Shown here: positions 11,301 to 18,379 of the stretch, piece by piece
How positions within the stretch are numbered: position 1 is the first letter of the stretch
How the letters are laid out: each line of letters begins with the position of its first letter
Assembly (NCBI GenBank): GCA_964537965.1
Contig: CAZIDB010000013.1
Coordinates: 1 to 35,224, forward strand
Origin: SURF-24 sp964537965
Lineage (GTDB): Bacteria; Bacteroidota; Ignavibacteria; Ignavibacteriales; SURF-24
Length of the DNA stretch: 35,224 bases
Direction: 5' to 3'
Notes under the pieces: model-generated
What the model was told of the DNA's origin: nothing
The model's input: the letters and a program-made list of their open reading frames with translations, nothing else
The model's database searches: none
Program-made: the position numbers and the translations under genes

Positions 11301-13762
11301 GTGAAATTTTTGAGCTGCAGAAAGACAGCATTTTTGCGCCGGCAAATTCCAATACCAGTTTGGGATTTTCAAACGTTTATATAATTCCCGGTAAGCAGTT
11401 AAACTCGGATGGTGTTCCTATTGCTGTTCCAAAATCTTTACCTGTCAGATTAATTCAGCCATCGTTAAATCTTAAGATGAATAACGTTTTCAATGTAACT
11501 CTTGAGGATGACAACGGAATTGCATTAAGCGAAACAAAAACCGGGAACGGAATTGGTGTTTTGAAAGGAAAAATATTTTTTAATGCTGCAACTTCGCTTC
11601 AGAATATAAATGAATTAGAGCTTGACGGGTTTTACATTTCACAAACTTCATCTTCAAAAGCCGGGACAAAAATAAAAGCTGAAGATATGATTATAAATTC
11701 TCTTTCTGCTCCCGGTAGTAATATTAATCTTTCGACTGAAAAGTTTCTTGTATCTGATGATAACGGCAACGCTTTGAATTATTCATACTTTAGTTTTGAT
11801 TTGGAATCGGTGACGGGTAAATCATATTTATCAGGCGATACAATAAGATTAAACTCATCATTAAAAGGTGATATTGAAAACGCTTCCTCCATAAATGTTT
11901 ATTTCGATTTAGTGCTTCATCATAATTCAATTGAAGAAGTAAATGGAAACTCGCCGTTAAATGTAACTCTTTCACAAAAGTGGTCTCTTCAAACAACCAA
12001 ATGGTCATTGGATCAGAATAAAGGATTCAATTTAAAAGAAGGAAAACTTATTACAGGAAGTCTTGATGTACCTTTCACTGATTTAAATATTCTTCCTTCA
12101 ACAGGAAATAAATTTAAGTTGGCAAACGGAATATTCAACCTTGATGCAATGACTTTAGCGGGATTTGTGCCGATTAAAATTGATCCTGCTGCAACAAAAC
12201 AATTTGGATATGATGCTTCAAAACAAAAATGGATATTGGGCGTTGCTTCTAATTCCGGCAGAACTGCATTCTTTACTTACTTGCCGGGAATGGAAATGAC
12301 TGATTCTGTTTTCATCAGTAATTTTATTTTAGCAAGTGAAGGCTTTGATGCTTTTAATATTTCTCCAACAACTCCGCCGCTAACTATTTACAAAGTGGCT
12401 ACATTTAGTCCTTCAGCATTAACGGCCGGAAATAATTTACTCCAGATAAATGGAGCAATTAATTTAAATGTCCCGGGAACATCCATTAAAAGTACGGCAC
12501 TTAATTATTCGGTTAAAAACGGAAACATTTCTTTCGGATTCGACAACTTCCCGTTCTTCATTTCAACAAATGGAATCTATGCTCAGTTCGATGGAAATGT
12601 TGAAGAGTTTAGCGACTTTGGTTTTAAAGCCAAAGGAACAATTATCGATGAAGAGAAACCGGATATGTTTAAATTCAACGTCTGGCTGTACAGAACTAAG
12701 GATTCAACTTCATTATGGTTAGAATCAAACCAGAAATTTGTTTTTACAAAAAACAACACACGAATGCTCACGAACCTTGTTGGAACAATGCGGGTTGTCA
12801 GTTCTTCCGCCTGGGATAATTTTCATTTTAATGGCGATCTGACCGGTGCAACAGGAGCATCAGGCAAACTTGGATTTGAAGTTGTCGGATCAATATTACC
12901 GGGACCTCAGCAGCTTAAGTTAGAAAACATTGATACTCCATTTGGTCAACTTGCATTCCTGCTGGATTTTGAACATGGCAGATTAGTCGGTAGCATGGAT
13001 ATCAATATGGATTTATCCGGTAAAGTTCATGTTGACGGACATCTTTCAACAGTGATTGATGAAAGAGGCTGGTACTTTTTAGGAGCAGGAAATTTCACAC
13101 TCGATAAACCGGTAATCAATCTTGCCGCTGCTGTACTTTTCGGGCACTATCCTTCAATTGCAAACACAGATGAGTTTCAACAAGTATTTCTTGCCGATCC
13201 AAATAAATACACATACAACGGAATGGTTCCTCAATACCTGCAGGATCAACTAAGTGGCTTTTATTTCACAGGCCGGGCAACTATTCCATTTCCGTTATTG
13301 CCAACAATCGATATTGAATTAGACCCGCTTTTAGAATGTTATGTAACACCAACATTCGGCGGCTTCCTTGCTCTTGGAATGAACTTTGGTTCAAGCAATG
13401 CTTATTATTTGAACGCTGGAGTATATGTTAGTGTAAAAGCTGGTCTTGGTGCTTCAGTAATAATTGGTTGTGCGGGCGCTTCGCTTTCCGGAACAGTTGT
13501 TCTTTACGGCCAGGGTGAATTAAATCTTTCTTCGGGAAGCTGGTACGTTGAAGGTGGAGCAGATTTAATTTTAAGCGGAAGCGCTTACGTTGGAGTTGGA
13601 TGCTGCGACAGCGACTGTGATTGTGCTCTTGAAGAATTTGATGTTTGTGTCTGCGGTGGCTGTTTGTCCGATGGATGGAGCGGCTCCAAAACAATCCCAA
13701 TGTTAAAAGTACGTCTTGGTGAAGGCGGACCAAAATTTTGTGCCTTTGGATTATGTAACTGA
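8333..13762 (+). CDS. Giant secreted beta-rich surface protein A' (paralogue of the protein at 250)
   Basis: At 1809 residues this is the largest protein in the window. GGAG six bases before ATG 8333 supports the start, and a signal peptide ends near residue 21 (EMNAQ). Residues about 28-150 repeat the module of giant A, with LDWNS, LPEGNYT and ACADF conserved. One FN3-like unit follows at about 153-265 with the same YKFKLCE...QTP..AL signature and YPPDAFPLE. Giant A has three such repeats. Here they are replaced by several carboxypeptidase-regulatory-like or SpaA-like beta sandwiches, the clearest near residues 579-640 and 875-960 (SGHVYV...GAYTLKGIPIGTHEF). A long beta-rich region follows. 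The final ~55 residues contain a dense cysteine cluster (CCDSDCDC, CVCGGC, CAFGLC). There is no sorting domain. It probably forms a surface complex with the FN3 and barrel neighbours; biochemical role unknown. Confidence 0.8.
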   Translation: MTKLKMIAFLFILLAFSEMNAQWNAMLTVNPNPSPFVSRWERDPNVAVLTITYTGTSSQDITLDLRISESRSGEMLKANSRTISFFTGQATQTFTSLDYLDWNSVKYNSKIKDFVTRTGRLPEGNYTFCIYVMKGNTKLTEACADFKILLPDPPQLLAPANGDSINTNLPAFQWTPVIVPPEVTIVYKFKLCEVLYRQTPQKALNANKPIHEAQIISSNILQYPPDAFPLESGKTYVWQLQTFDLDSNEPISSNNGKSEIWTFKYKQNLMLFDKGFQKSKDKDIAAVKVTGGIWDVVQGFTTVSGEIFYQSGQAGDGAARSLKNTNIRLVLAKEVGNYVIGPLYGSSWSDIKSTLATAVTDDQGKFNFFYVDTTTMGVIKNNYDYYTGGEMGTHHYGDLKIVAKIIVDNPYFTSPATSLIIQPGESREVGTLFTTFRSYFLTVKVMPEQNVQGQLTTSPLKFVNVKLLRINRPVGVPADEGTAEMPRENLSNYEILAEGETDDNGEIKFRRLVKNIGPNDSYWIRMETDTTRGKYFYQLLYSSYQFPQNYNDYAVFRNEYTPFNMSVTKYLTPVNPRVAGYVYRADNQTQPVKDATVRIWSLSLTEGNKIEREMKTLSNGYFFFRNLLPEINTQGDVVGPYRALPVFKYGFRDTMLAINNSAPLNKGEQFVFEAPILLQPYGNASGRIVSADEFNVGVESNVKLGDGPPVTTTTKVEKKQIGNMNAYIPTFGWFETPAALGHNQPVYIQPFSGYFPRTIYKSVTTQNQDLGLFLVKKKLHRINLVVKYSGNINIPFALLPPVENALVGIDGLAPFTYTDDDGLGALQPFESCGNQFVVKIKGSSFNEDIVARELAIDNHVSENPVSYPVKVKKATRISGHVYVGKDNKPVPYAHVYLVGQTTSDKIETWTDVNGAYTLKGIPIGTHEFAAVKGKSQYVGDTQSIDCPQGGKDNVDFHLKVYDGMDITKLLGFPVAVQSLDSTSQGIKISGEIFELQKDSIFAPANSNTSLGFSNVYIIPGKQLNSDGVPIAVPKSLPVRLIQPSLNLKMNNVFNVTLEDDNGIALSETKTGNGIGVLKGKIFFNAATSLQNINELELDGFYISQTSSSKAGTKIKAEDMIINSLSAPGSNINLSTEKFLVSDDNGNALNYSYFSFDLESVTGKSYLSGDTIRLNSSLKGDIENASSINVYFDLVLHHNSIEEVNGNSPLNVTLSQKWSLQTTKWSLDQNKGFNLKEGKLITGSLDVPFTDLNILPSTGNKFKLANGIFNLDAMTLAGFVPIKIDPAATKQFGYDASKQKWILGVASNSGRTAFFTYLPGMEMTDSVFISNFILASEGFDAFNISPTTPPLTIYKVATFSPSALTAGNNLLQINGAINLNVPGTSIKSTALNYSVKNGNISFGFDNFPFFISTNGIYAQFDGNVEEFSDFGFKAKGTIIDEEKPDMFKFNVWLYRTKDSTSLWLESNQKFVFTKNNTRMLTNLVGTMRVVSSSAWDNFHFNGDLTGATGASGKLGFEVVGSILPGPQQLKLENIDTPFGQLAFLLDFEHGRLVGSMDINMDLSGKVHVDGHLSTVIDERGWYFLGAGNFTLDKPVINLAAAVLFGHYPSIANTDEFQQVFLADPNKYTYNGMVPQYLQDQLSGFYFTGRATIPFPLLPTIDIELDPLLECYVTPTFGGFLALGMNFGSSNAYYLNAGVYVSVKAGLGASVIIGCAGASLSGTVVLYGQGELNLSSGSWYVEGGADLILSGSAYVGVGCCDSDCDCALEEFDVCVCGGCLSDGWSGSKTIPMLKVRLGEGGPKFCAFGLCN

Positions 13763-13809
13763 AAAAAATATTCAATGAATATATTAAACTGTACTATGGA
13801 GTTTTAAGA

Positions 13810-15825
13810 ATGAAAATGCGAACCTTTTTTGTTGCTTGTCTTTTATCGTTTAACGCATTAGTGTTTGCCCAGCAAAGGATTGAGAACCTTGCAAGATCAT
13901 CACAATATGGCATCTTTGTACTTGTCGGTTACCAGATAGCTTCGCAATCTCTTGATCATCTTAAAGCAAATATAATTGAAAGAAGGATTCCACCTGAAAA
14001 CACATGGATTAAATTGGCCGAGATATCAGCACCAGCTTCACTTGAGGAATTTAAATTCAGACTAAACAGATTTTCTGTTTATCTGCCGGATCCGTCAGCT
14101 ATAAAACAGATTCCGGTTGAAACGTTATGGAACAAGTTAGTTGAATACAAAAAAATTGATTCGTTAAAAGCCTGGGCTAACACCCTTCCGGTACAGCTTG
14201 CTTTAGGAATAGCTTATCTGGATACTACTGCTCAAAAAGAAATTAAATATGAATATAGAATTTCAAGAGTTGAAACCGATGGTAATGTAAAAGTGAGCTA
14301 CTTATCAAACCAAATTTCTTATCCGGTAAAAGTGGATTTCAACCCTATAAAAGCAATTGATAAACAGTATCTGGATAATTCCATTTTCATTCAGTATAAA
14401 TCCATAAGCGGTAAAAAGCCGTTTGCAGTTAAGCTTTTCAGAAGAGATGGTTTAACCGGAAATTATAATTTTATTTCTTCTCTAAAAACAATCTCTGCAA
14501 AAGGTGATACAATCATCTACTCGCTCCGCGATACACTTATTCAGACAAATCAGATTTATCAGTACTACATTTTACCTGCTGATTATTTCGGAAGCGTAGG
14601 AAATTCATCGGATACTGTTCTTGTAGCTGCATACAATTTTTCGTCTGTTCCCCTTCCCGAAAAAATTACAGTTAAGAATTTAAATACAGGAAGCGGGTTA
14701 AGAATAAGCTGGCAATTAAAAGATATACAATACATCAAAAGTGTAAGAATTTACAGAAGCGAGTCGTGGTCAGATAAAGGAAAGTTAATTGCCGAAGTAT
14801 CACCATATGATTCGGTATATTCAGATCAGAATATCGAACCGATGAAAATTTATTATTATGAAATTGAGATGATCGGAATTCTTAATGAGATTTCATCAAG
14901 GACGGCTAAAGTTTACGGACTGTATAAATCTACTACTGCACCGCTTCCGCCAGGAATAACAAATGCAGTTGGGCTTAAAAACGGAATCAGCTTTGAAATT
15001 TCCTCAGATGAATTATTAATTAAAGGTTACCGCGTATTCAGAAGCAATACCTTCGATACAAGGCTTCAACCAATATCCGGAATAGTCTTGTGGAATGAAG
15101 GAAAAACTATCTTCATAGATTCAAGTTCTGAACTTTCCGGCAAGGTATTTTATAATTACGCCGTTAAAGCAGAAAACACGAGCGGAGTTCTAAGTGAATT
15201 TTCAGATACAATCTCTGTCCGTCCTTTAAAACCGACTACCCCGCCTGCTCCTCTTAATCTAACTGCAAAAATGATTGGCAAAAAAATATTTTTAAGCTGG
15301 GCAGATATGAAACCCTTCGAACACAATATAAATGGTTACTTCATTTACAGGAGAGAAATTAATAGTAAAGGGAAAGAAATTTCTCCTAGGAAAAAGTTAA
15401 CAGATAGTTTGATTTCTCCAAGTCAGTTATCATTTATTGATTCAACTTTTGAACAAGGGAAAATATATGAGTATTCTGTTCGGGCAAAAGATTTATATGA
15501 CGGTTTAAGCGATTTCAGTTCATCGGCAGTTGTTGATATTAAATTAAATACTCCTCTTGCTCCCGCAGGAATACTTGCTGAATCAACTCCGGAAGGGATT
15601 AGACTAACCTGGGACGAACCGGTTAATAGCGAAGGATACACTTACAGAATTTACAGAAGCAAAGGCAGGGAGAAAGAAAAACCGATAGCAACGATTACAA
15701 ATGAACCATTTGAATTTCTTGACAAATCTGTTGTAAAGAACGAAAGATACAATTATTACATTCGTAGCATTACAAAGGAAGGAACTGAAAGTAAATCCAG
15801 TCAAATGATTTCTATTCTTAAATAA
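13810..15825 (+). CDS. Secreted fibronectin type III repeat protein B'
   Basis: Exported repeat protein of 671 aa and the likely partner of giant A'. GGAG at 13798-13801 lies eight bases before the ATG, and the signal peptide (about residues 1-20) ends VFAQ. A distinct N-terminal region of about 170 residues is followed by five FN3-like repeats starting near residues 172, 282, 374, 472 and 580. They have characteristic strands such as SVRIYRSE, GYRVFRSN and GYFIYRRE and TAPLPP/TTPPAP linkers. The protein ends directly after the last repeat with no anchor or sorting domain. Its repeats resemble those of the protein at 4545, but the N-terminal regions look unrelated or strongly diverged. It is the last gene of the surface-protein run; a new promoter-like region follows. 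Confidence 0.82.
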   Translation: MKMRTFFVACLLSFNALVFAQQRIENLARSSQYGIFVLVGYQIASQSLDHLKANIIERRIPPENTWIKLAEISAPASLEEFKFRLNRFSVYLPDPSAIKQIPVETLWNKLVEYKKIDSLKAWANTLPVQLALGIAYLDTTAQKEIKYEYRISRVETDGNVKVSYLSNQISYPVKVDFNPIKAIDKQYLDNSIFIQYKSISGKKPFAVKLFRRDGLTGNYNFISSLKTISAKGDTIIYSLRDTLIQTNQIYQYYILPADYFGSVGNSSDTVLVAAYNFSSVPLPEKITVKNLNTGSGLRISWQLKDIQYIKSVRIYRSESWSDKGKLIAEVSPYDSVYSDQNIEPMKIYYYEIEMIGILNEISSRTAKVYGLYKSTTAPLPPGITNAVGLKNGISFEISSDELLIKGYRVFRSNTFDTRLQPISGIVLWNEGKTIFIDSSSELSGKVFYNYAVKAENTSGVLSEFSDTISVRPLKPTTPPAPLNLTAKMIGKKIFLSWADMKPFEHNINGYFIYRREINSKGKEISPRKKLTDSLISPSQLSFIDSTFEQGKIYEYSVRAKDLYDGLSDFSSSAVVDIKLNTPLAPAGILAESTPEGIRLTWDEPVNSEGYTYRIYRSKGREKEKPIATITNEPFEFLDKSVVKNERYNYYIRSITKEGTESKSSQMISILK

Positions 15826-15899
15826 AACTCTTGGTTGATCACCGGAATAACAAAAAATATCGATAGAGAATCAGTGAGTTTTTACTCCGGAAAATACTA

Positions 15900-15931
15900 T
15901 TTGCATTTTTTCTTGCTAAATGTTAGTATTG
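15900..15931 (+). promoter_or_regulatory. Promoter of Bacteroidota type for the corrinoid operon
   Basis: TTTG at 15900-15903 is followed after 20 bases by TAGTATTG at 15924-15931. This is one mismatch from the -33/-7 pattern TTTG ... TAnnTTTG of Bacteroidota primary sigma factors. It lies in the 158-nt space between the FN3 gene and the corrinoid protein gene and would start transcription near 15938, just ahead of the palindrome at 15944. The match was made by eye. Confidence 0.5.
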
Positions 15932-15943
15932 GAGCAGTCTTTT

Positions 15944-15959
15944 ATGTTAACGATAACAT
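15944..15959 (+). promoter_or_regulatory. LacI-family-like operator
   Basis: ATGTTAACGATAACAT is a 16-bp inverted repeat, symmetric at 14 of 16 positions, with a central CG. LacI/GalR-family operators are typically near-palindromes of this size with a central CG. Its place a few bases after the predicted transcription start and 24 bases before the corrinoid gene suits a repressor site, which would tie the operon to a sugar signal. No regulator gene is in the window and I found no second copy by eye. Confidence 0.5.
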
Positions 15960-15983
15960 TTAAAAACAAAAAACGGAATATGT

Positions 15984-16652
15984 ATGAACGAACTTCTTGA
16001 AAAACTTGCAGTCTGTGTAGAAAGAGGAAAGATTAATGTTCAATCTCCTTATCCTCCTGATATGAAAGGGCAGGATGGCGCATACGAGATAACAAAGAAA
16101 GCTTTGGAAGAAGGAATTAATCCGCAGGATATTCTTAACAATGGATTAATGGTAGGAATGGGTAAGATAGGAGTAAAATTCCGAGATAATAAAGTGTTCG
16201 TTCCCGACGTTTTAATTGCAGCAAAAGCAATGAAAGGCGCTATGGAATTGCTTAAACCTTATTTCCAGAGTGGCCAGGTAAAACATAAAGGATCAATTGT
16301 ACTTGGTACTGTTACAGGCGATTTACATGATATCGGGAAAAATATTGTTTCTATGGTTATTGAAGGCGGCGGATGGAATGTAATTGATCTTGGCGTTGAT
16401 GCCGGGGCAGATAAATTTTTAAATGCCATCAAAGAGCATAAAGTTAAAGCCGTTGGTTTAAGTGCACTGCTTACAACTACAATGCAGAACATGGAAACCA
16501 TTACAAAGAATATCAAAGTTGTTTTTCCGGATATAAAAGTACTGGTTGGCGGTGCTCCTTTAACAAATGATTTTGCAAATAAAATCGGTGCAGATTTATA
16601 TGCGCCTGATCCACAGGGTGCGCTTGATTACCTGAATACCGTATTTGCCTGA
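15984..16652 (+). CDS. Corrinoid (B12-binding) methyl-carrier protein
   Basis: Methyl carrier of a corrinoid-dependent methyltransferase system (MtaC/MtbC/MttC-type family). It accepts a methyl group from a substrate methyltransferase and hands it to a second one. At 222 aa it has the usual two-part layout: a helical N-terminal cap (about 1-95) and a Rossmann B12-binding domain (about 100-222). The family motif D-x-H-x-x-G is present as D113-L-H115-D-I-G118. His115 is the expected lower cobalt ligand. The SxL motif (S160-A-L162) and GG (189-190) follow. No signal peptide, so cytoplasmic. It is the first gene after the promoter and operator. It is the only corrinoid protein here, although five UroD-like proteins are encoded nearby, so several methyltransferases may share it. 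The methyl donor cannot be read from this protein. Confidence 0.93.
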   Translation: MNELLEKLAVCVERGKINVQSPYPPDMKGQDGAYEITKKALEEGINPQDILNNGLMVGMGKIGVKFRDNKVFVPDVLIAAKAMKGAMELLKPYFQSGQVKHKGSIVLGTVTGDLHDIGKNIVSMVIEGGGWNVIDLGVDAGADKFLNAIKEHKVKAVGLSALLTTTMQNMETITKNIKVVFPDIKVLVGGAPLTNDFANKIGADLYAPDPQGALDYLNTVFA

Positions 16653-16726
16653 CAAATAATTCATTCAGATAAAGATTTTATAGACAATAATAGTTTACCT
16701 GTATTACCAAAAAGAAGACAAGATTT

Positions 16727-17419
16727 GTGAAAGACCTTTACGAATATTCATTCTCCGGCAATGAAATTAATATTTCTGTTCCGTCTATATTAAAAGCAAT
16801 TGGTTATAAAAATAATTCTGCCCCTGAACCAGTTTTGCATTCAATTGATGAACTCCTTCCTGTTATTGATAAATTAATTCATGTAAAAGCCGGTTTTAGA
16901 ATTTTTGATTCTATTCACCTTAACGACAAAAGAGATTCCTTATTTATAGAAGATATACAGTTTAATACCGGGGCAATTATTGCAAAGCCGTTAAGAAATT
17001 CTACTGCCGCTGCAATCTTTGTTGCCACTGCCGGACCCGAAATTGAAACGATGTCTAAAGAATATCTTAGCGGTATAGATATTTTAAAAGGTTATATACT
17101 GGATGCTATTGGGTCTGAAGTAGTTGAATGTGCGGCAGATCTTCTTGAAATAAAGCTACAGGAAAAAGTTTCTGATAATAATTTCAAAATTACTAACCGC
17201 TACAGTCCCGGTTATTGCGGTTGGATAGTAAAAGAACAGCACAAACTTTTTTCCCTTCTTCCAAAAAATTTCTGCGGCATTTCACTGACAGAAAGCGCAC
17301 TAATGATTCCAATAAAATCTATTAGCGGAATTGTTGGCTTGGGAAGCAATGTTAAAAAATATGATTATCAATGCTCTATCTGTGAAATGGAAAGCTGCTT
17401 TAGAAGAAGGACAAAATAA
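16727..17419 (+). CDS. Stand-alone MetH-type activation-domain protein (likely corrinoid reactivation)
   Basis: Resembles the S-adenosylmethionine-binding activation domain at the C-terminus of cobalamin-dependent methionine synthase, but is a free 230-aa protein. The key stretch is RYSPGYCGW (residues 158-166), then CGISLTES and IPIKSISGIVGLG, and a C-terminal cysteine group C216-x2-C219-x4-C224. Small proteins of this kind often accompany corrinoid methyltransferases and are presumed to return oxidised Co(II) corrinoid to Co(I) by reductive methylation. The cysteines might bind an iron-sulfur cluster or another metal, which is my inference. The start is a GTG; I see no better in-frame start. 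It lies 74 nt after the corrinoid protein gene, with only two bases before the ribokinase gene. Confidence 0.82.
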   Translation: MKDLYEYSFSGNEINISVPSILKAIGYKNNSAPEPVLHSIDELLPVIDKLIHVKAGFRIFDSIHLNDKRDSLFIEDIQFNTGAIIAKPLRNSTAAAIFVATAGPEIETMSKEYLSGIDILKGYILDAIGSEVVECAADLLEIKLQEKVSDNNFKITNRYSPGYCGWIVKEQHKLFSLLPKNFCGISLTESALMIPIKSISGIVGLGSNVKKYDYQCSICEMESCFRRRTK

Positions 17420-17421
17420 AA

Positions 17422-18348
17422 ATGAAAAGAATCCTGGTTATCGGCAGCTCGAATACAGATATGATTGTGAACGTTCCCAGGATTCCCAAATCCGGAGAAA
17501 CTATTCTCGGAGGTAAATTTCTTTTGGCCGCAGGTGGTAAAGGTGCAAACCAGGCCGTTGCAGCGGCTAGATCCGGTGGTAACGTAACATTTGTTTCTAA
17601 GGTGGGCAAAGATAGCTTTGGAAAACAATCGATAGAGGGTTACAGGCAGGACGGTATAAACACAGATTATATTTTAATTGATGAGAACGAGTCAACCGGT
17701 GTTGCTTTAATATATGTTTCTGAAGATGGCGAGAATAGTATTGCTGTTGCTCCCGGTGCAAATATGAAAATAACTCCGGAAGACATTCAAAATATTTCTG
17801 AGTTAATTGAAAAAAACGATTTTCTCTTAATGCAGCTTGAGATTCCATTCGAAACGGTTAAAGCTGCCACAAAGATTGCTAATCATTTAAATAAAAAGAT
17901 AATTCTAAATCCCGCACCGGCACGACATCTTGATGATGAATTGCTAAAGTGTATTTCGATCATTACTCCGAACGAAACAGAAACGGAAATCTTAACAGGA
18001 ATAAAAATTAAATCCGATCAGGATATTTCTGATGGTGCAGAATTTCTTATGGCAAAAGGAATTAATACAGTTATTATAACACTTGGAGCAAAAGGAATTT
18101 ACCTCGCCACAAGAGAAATCAGAGAATTTATTCCGTCATTTAAAGTTGATGCTGTTGATACAACGGCCGCAGGCGATGTTTTTAACGGCGCACTCGTAAC
18201 AGCATTGGCAGAAGATAAACCTTTGATTGAAGCGGCAATATTCGGTAATGCGGCCTCGGCATTGTCTGTAACTAAAGCCGGTGCTCAACCTTCTATTCCA
18301 TTGCGTGCTGAGATTAATGAATTCCTGGAATTATCTAAAAAGAAATAG
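17422..18348 (+). CDS. Ribokinase-family (PfkB) sugar kinase
   Basis: ATP-dependent sugar kinase of the PfkB family, closest in appearance to ribokinase; 308 aa, the normal family length. The N-terminal motif GGKGANQAVAAAR (about residues 38-50) is the sugar-binding signature. The C-terminal DTTAAGDVFNGAL carries the anion hole and catalytic base Asp252. NPAPAR and TPNETE, typical of ribokinase, lie in between. The start is two bases after the upstream stop, so the genes are translationally close. A ribokinase inside a corrinoid methyltransferase operon is unusual. It suggests that the product of demethylation is a pentose or related sugar that is then phosphorylated. Sugar identity cannot be settled from motifs, so I give no gene symbol. 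Confidence 0.88.
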   Translation: MKRILVIGSSNTDMIVNVPRIPKSGETILGGKFLLAAGGKGANQAVAAARSGGNVTFVSKVGKDSFGKQSIEGYRQDGINTDYILIDENESTGVALIYVSEDGENSIAVAPGANMKITPEDIQNISELIEKNDFLLMQLEIPFETVKAATKIANHLNKKIILNPAPARHLDDELLKCISIITPNETETEILTGIKIKSDQDISDGAEFLMAKGINTVIITLGAKGIYLATREIREFIPSFKVDAVDTTAAGDVFNGALVTALAEDKPLIEAAIFGNAASALSVTKAGAQPSIPLRAEINEFLELSKKK

Positions 18349-18379
18349 TGCTTTAAAATAATTTTACAAGAAATTTAGT

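Noticed and set aside
13428..13775. Opposite-strand 115-aa open frame inside giant A'
   Set aside because: It is fully antisense to a strong coding frame, with basic, low-complexity composition and no family resemblance or ribosome-binding site.
13768..13782. ATATTCA-A-TGAATAT palindrome between A' and B'
   Set aside because: The centre is one base, so it cannot form a good hairpin, and it matches no operator type I know. AT-rich spacers often give such matches.
250..15825. Type IX secretion cargo with C-terminal sorting domain
   Set aside because: None of the giants or FN3 proteins ends with a recognisable sorting domain; the giants end in cysteine clusters and the FN3 proteins stop after the last repeat.
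15826..15983. Cobalamin riboswitch ahead of the corrinoid operon
   Set aside because: The space is only 158 nt and I see no B12-box-like sequence; promoter and operator explain it better.
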